A stretch of DNA of 8,945 bases from assembly GCA_027347805.1 (NCBI GenBank), contig DAIEQP010000208.1:1-8945 (forward strand). Reading direction: 5' to 3'. The number at the start of each line of letters is the position of its first letter. Within the stretch, counting starts at the first letter, position 1. The notes under the pieces were generated by a model that was given only the letters and a program-made list of their open reading frames with translations, did not search any database and was not told where the DNA came from. Positions 7,167-8,945 of the stretch are shown piece after piece. Made by a program: the position numbers and the translations under genes. The stretch comes from Ignavibacteria bacterium (lineage in GTDB: Bacteria; Bacteroidota; Ignavibacteria; Ignavibacteriales; Melioribacteraceae).

Positions 7167-8945
7167 TTATAGTTTATATCTAATTCCGACATCAGTCGTA
7201 AATCCATAATATTCCATATAAGTTGGATTTATCAGTGTATTACCTCTGTAACTTATATCCCTTGTATTATTCAAGTTGTTGAAATTTGCAAATACCTGGA
7301 AGTTCTCATTAATTTTTTGCTGAAGTGTAAGATCTAAACGAGAATATGGACCGGTATATTGATCGAGAATCGGCTGAGTGCTAATGAATGCAGTTTTATC
7401 TGTCTGATACAGATAAGATAACCTTGCCGAAAATCCACCGAGATCGTAACCAATAGTAATGTTTGCTATGTGTGTTGGTTGATCAGGCATACGTGAATGA
7501 CGTAAGCTATCAGTTAAGATCTGCGAATATCTTGGCGGTCTTGATCCAGGAATGATTGGACCATTAACAACATAATATATTTTTTTGCCGATATCTGATG
7601 TTATGTAAGTATAATTCACATTAAGAATTAAACCGCTAAATACTGAAGGTAGATACCAGAAATGTGTCTGCCAGTCAATTTCAACTCCTTTGTAAATCGC
7701 CGGCTCTTCATTGTTTATGTAAGTATCAATTTGAGGTGATGCGTTTTTCAACCAGTTGGAAGCATACGATCCATCATCATTCAAATATTTATCGGTACCA
7801 TCCGGGAGTAATAAACCGTCCGGTAATGTAATTCCATTTCTATAATTAATAGTAACCTGGAATATCAAGTCTTTAATTGTCTTATAAAATCCTGCAACTG
7901 TAAATAAACCAATATTATTTTCGAATATCGATACTGACGCATCCCAGTTTGTTGAATGTGCAGGTTTAAGTGATGTATTTGCAGCTCTAACATATGAAGC
8001 ATAACTGTTAATCGAAGAAATTGGAGTGTACTGCATGTAATCAGGTCTTGTTAATGTTTCTGTTCTTGCCAGTCTAATTTTCAGCCAGTCAGTAGGCTGC
8101 ACTTTCAGGTGAATCATCGGCAGCAAAAATTCATTCTGACGAACAGATTCAACTAAACCTAAATCAGCAGGTGCAGCAGCTGTATTATTGATTGTAACTT
8201 CTCTATAACGCTGTCCATGATATTTTGAATAATCTTTTTCCCATCTAACGCCAGGAGTAAAAGAAATAAAATCTCCCATGAAATTAAATTCGGCCATTGC
8301 GTATAATGCCTGATACTCTTCATGGCCATCATAATCTCTACCTCTTGAGTTAACTGCATAAGTTAACCAGCGTGATGTTGTTGCCAAGTAATCAGCAGCT
8401 TGTTTGAGCATATCTCTGTTAGCAACAAAACCTAATGGATATTCCCCATTCAAAAAGTTATCTCTTGAATAATCGGTAAGGAATGCAGTAATAGGAAGGT
8501 CACCATTCTGCCGAACAAGTTCTTTGATACCCCAATCAGGATAAGCAGAATCGAGATCAGCAAGTGTAGGATTTGGACCACTTCCATTTCCATATTGAAG
8601 ACCATTCACGCCATGATCATTTTCATCATTCCATCTATTCAGACCTTTCCACTTACCACCAACTTTAAGATAACCAGTTGTTATATCATACAGATTAAAT
8701 GGTAGCGTTACATTAAACTGTAATGAAGACTGTTGTTCATCTCTTGTATAGTCTCTAACATTAATGTTTGCAAAACCTGTTTTAGCTGAATCAATGGTTG
8801 CCATCAAAGGTATCTCTCGAGGATCTGTATCAGCAGTTACTGTACCGGTAAATGAACTGTTCTCCTGTACAAATTGGAAAGAATAATTTGTAGGATCAGA
8901 ATAGTGTGATTCATTTTTAGAGAGACTCAAATCATATTTTATCCA
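7167..8945 (-). CDS. TonB-dependent outer-membrane receptor, C-terminal part, 5' end outside window
   Basis: About 592 residues of a beta-barrel are visible. The frame stays open to the right window edge (WIKYD precedes the TTG at 8930, which is interior), so the signal peptide, any carboxypeptidase-like domain and the plug lie off-window. Visible marks are alternating amphipathic strands with long polar loops, the segment WLKIRLARTETLTRPDY followed by LKPAHSTNWDASVSIF and GFYKTIKDLIF, and a terminal strand GFTTDVGIRYKL. This pattern is that of the TonB-Xanth-Caul receptor group (TIGR01782-like), known for uptake of plant-derived glycans in Caulobacter and Xanthomonas, rather than classical SusC. 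The role would be TonB-driven import of a ligand, probably an oligosaccharide, across the outer membrane. A T9SS-exported beta-helix protein follows 68 bases downstream; no SusD-like gene is seen there. The ligand is not readable from the sequence. Confidence 0.87.
   Translation of the reverse strand, partial: WIKYDLSLSKNESHYSDPTNYSFQFVQENSSFTGTVTADTDPREIPLMATIDSAKTGFANINVRDYTRDEQQSSLQFNVTLPFNLYDITTGYLKVGGKWKGLNRWNDENDHGVNGLQYGNGSGPNPTLADLDSAYPDWGIKELVRQNGDLPITAFLTDYSRDNFLNGEYPLGFVANRDMLKQAADYLATTSRWLTYAVNSRGRDYDGHEEYQALYAMAEFNFMGDFISFTPGVRWEKDYSKYHGQRYREVTINNTAAAPADLGLVESVRQNEFLLPMIHLKVQPTDWLKIRLARTETLTRPDYMQYTPISSINSYASYVRAANTSLKPAHSTNWDASVSIFENNIGLFTVAGFYKTIKDLIFQVTINYRNGITLPDGLLLPDGTDKYLNDDGSYASNWLKNASPQIDTYINNEEPAIYKGVEIDWQTHFWYLPSVFSGLILNVNYTYITSDIGKKIYYVVNGPIIPGSRPPRYSQILTDSLRHSRMPDQPTHIANITIGYDLGGFSARLSYLYQTDKTAFISTQPILDQYTGPYSRLDLTLQQKINENFQVFANFNNLNNTRDISYRGNTLINPTYMEYYGFTTDVGIRYKL

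Noticed and set aside
1..8945. tRNA, rRNA, CRISPR array, insertion sequence or phage signals
   Set aside because: I looked for cloverleaf-like segments, regularly spaced repeats, transposase motifs and terminal repeats and found none.

Overview
The window looks like part of a polysaccharide-utilisation region from an AT-rich member of the Bacteroidota/FCB group, most likely an Ignavibacteria-type organism. The main clue is the C-terminal sorting domain of the large minus-strand protein, whose QNYPNPFNPTTKINYS-type motif is characteristic of type IX secretion (T9SS) cargo in Ignavibacteriales and relatives. The TonB-dependent receptor and the lipoprotein-type mannanase fit the same group. The assignment rests on motifs only; no marker gene is present.

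Left half, plus strand (1-4242): a compact set of beta-mannan/galactomannan-degrading enzymes in one transcriptional direction. In order they are the C-terminal part of a GH5 (subfamily 7-like) endo-beta-mannanase cut by the window edge, a GH26 mannanase with a lipoprotein-like signal, a secreted GH27 alpha-galactosidase, and a second, secreted GH26. Gaps are very short (about 5, 51 and 33 bases), which suggests one operon. Backbone cleavage (GH5, GH26) and removal of galactose side branches (GH27) fit galactomannan or a galactose-decorated mannan. The second GH26 is interrupted by an in-frame TAA at 3673-3675, upstream of both catalytic glutamates. The rest of the frame is intact and GH26-like, so this is either a fresh nonsense mutation or a sequence error.

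Centre (4243-4545): a convergent intergenic region without a recognisable gene. It holds an 11-bp inverted repeat just after the last glycosidase, a weaker AT-rich inverted repeat, and a perfect 13-bp stem with A/T tracts on both sides that should terminate transcription from both directions.

Right half, minus strand (8945-4546): the C-terminal ~590 residues of a TonB-dependent outer-membrane receptor, followed after 68 bases by an 850-residue exported protein. The latter has a signal peptide, a right-handed beta-helix, two carbohydrate-binding-like beta-sandwich regions and a T9SS C-terminal sorting domain. No SusD-like gene lies beside the receptor on its downstream side. The plausible division of labour is that the plus-strand enzymes cut mannan while the receptor and surface protein bind and import glycans, but a shared substrate for the two halves is inferred only from proximity.
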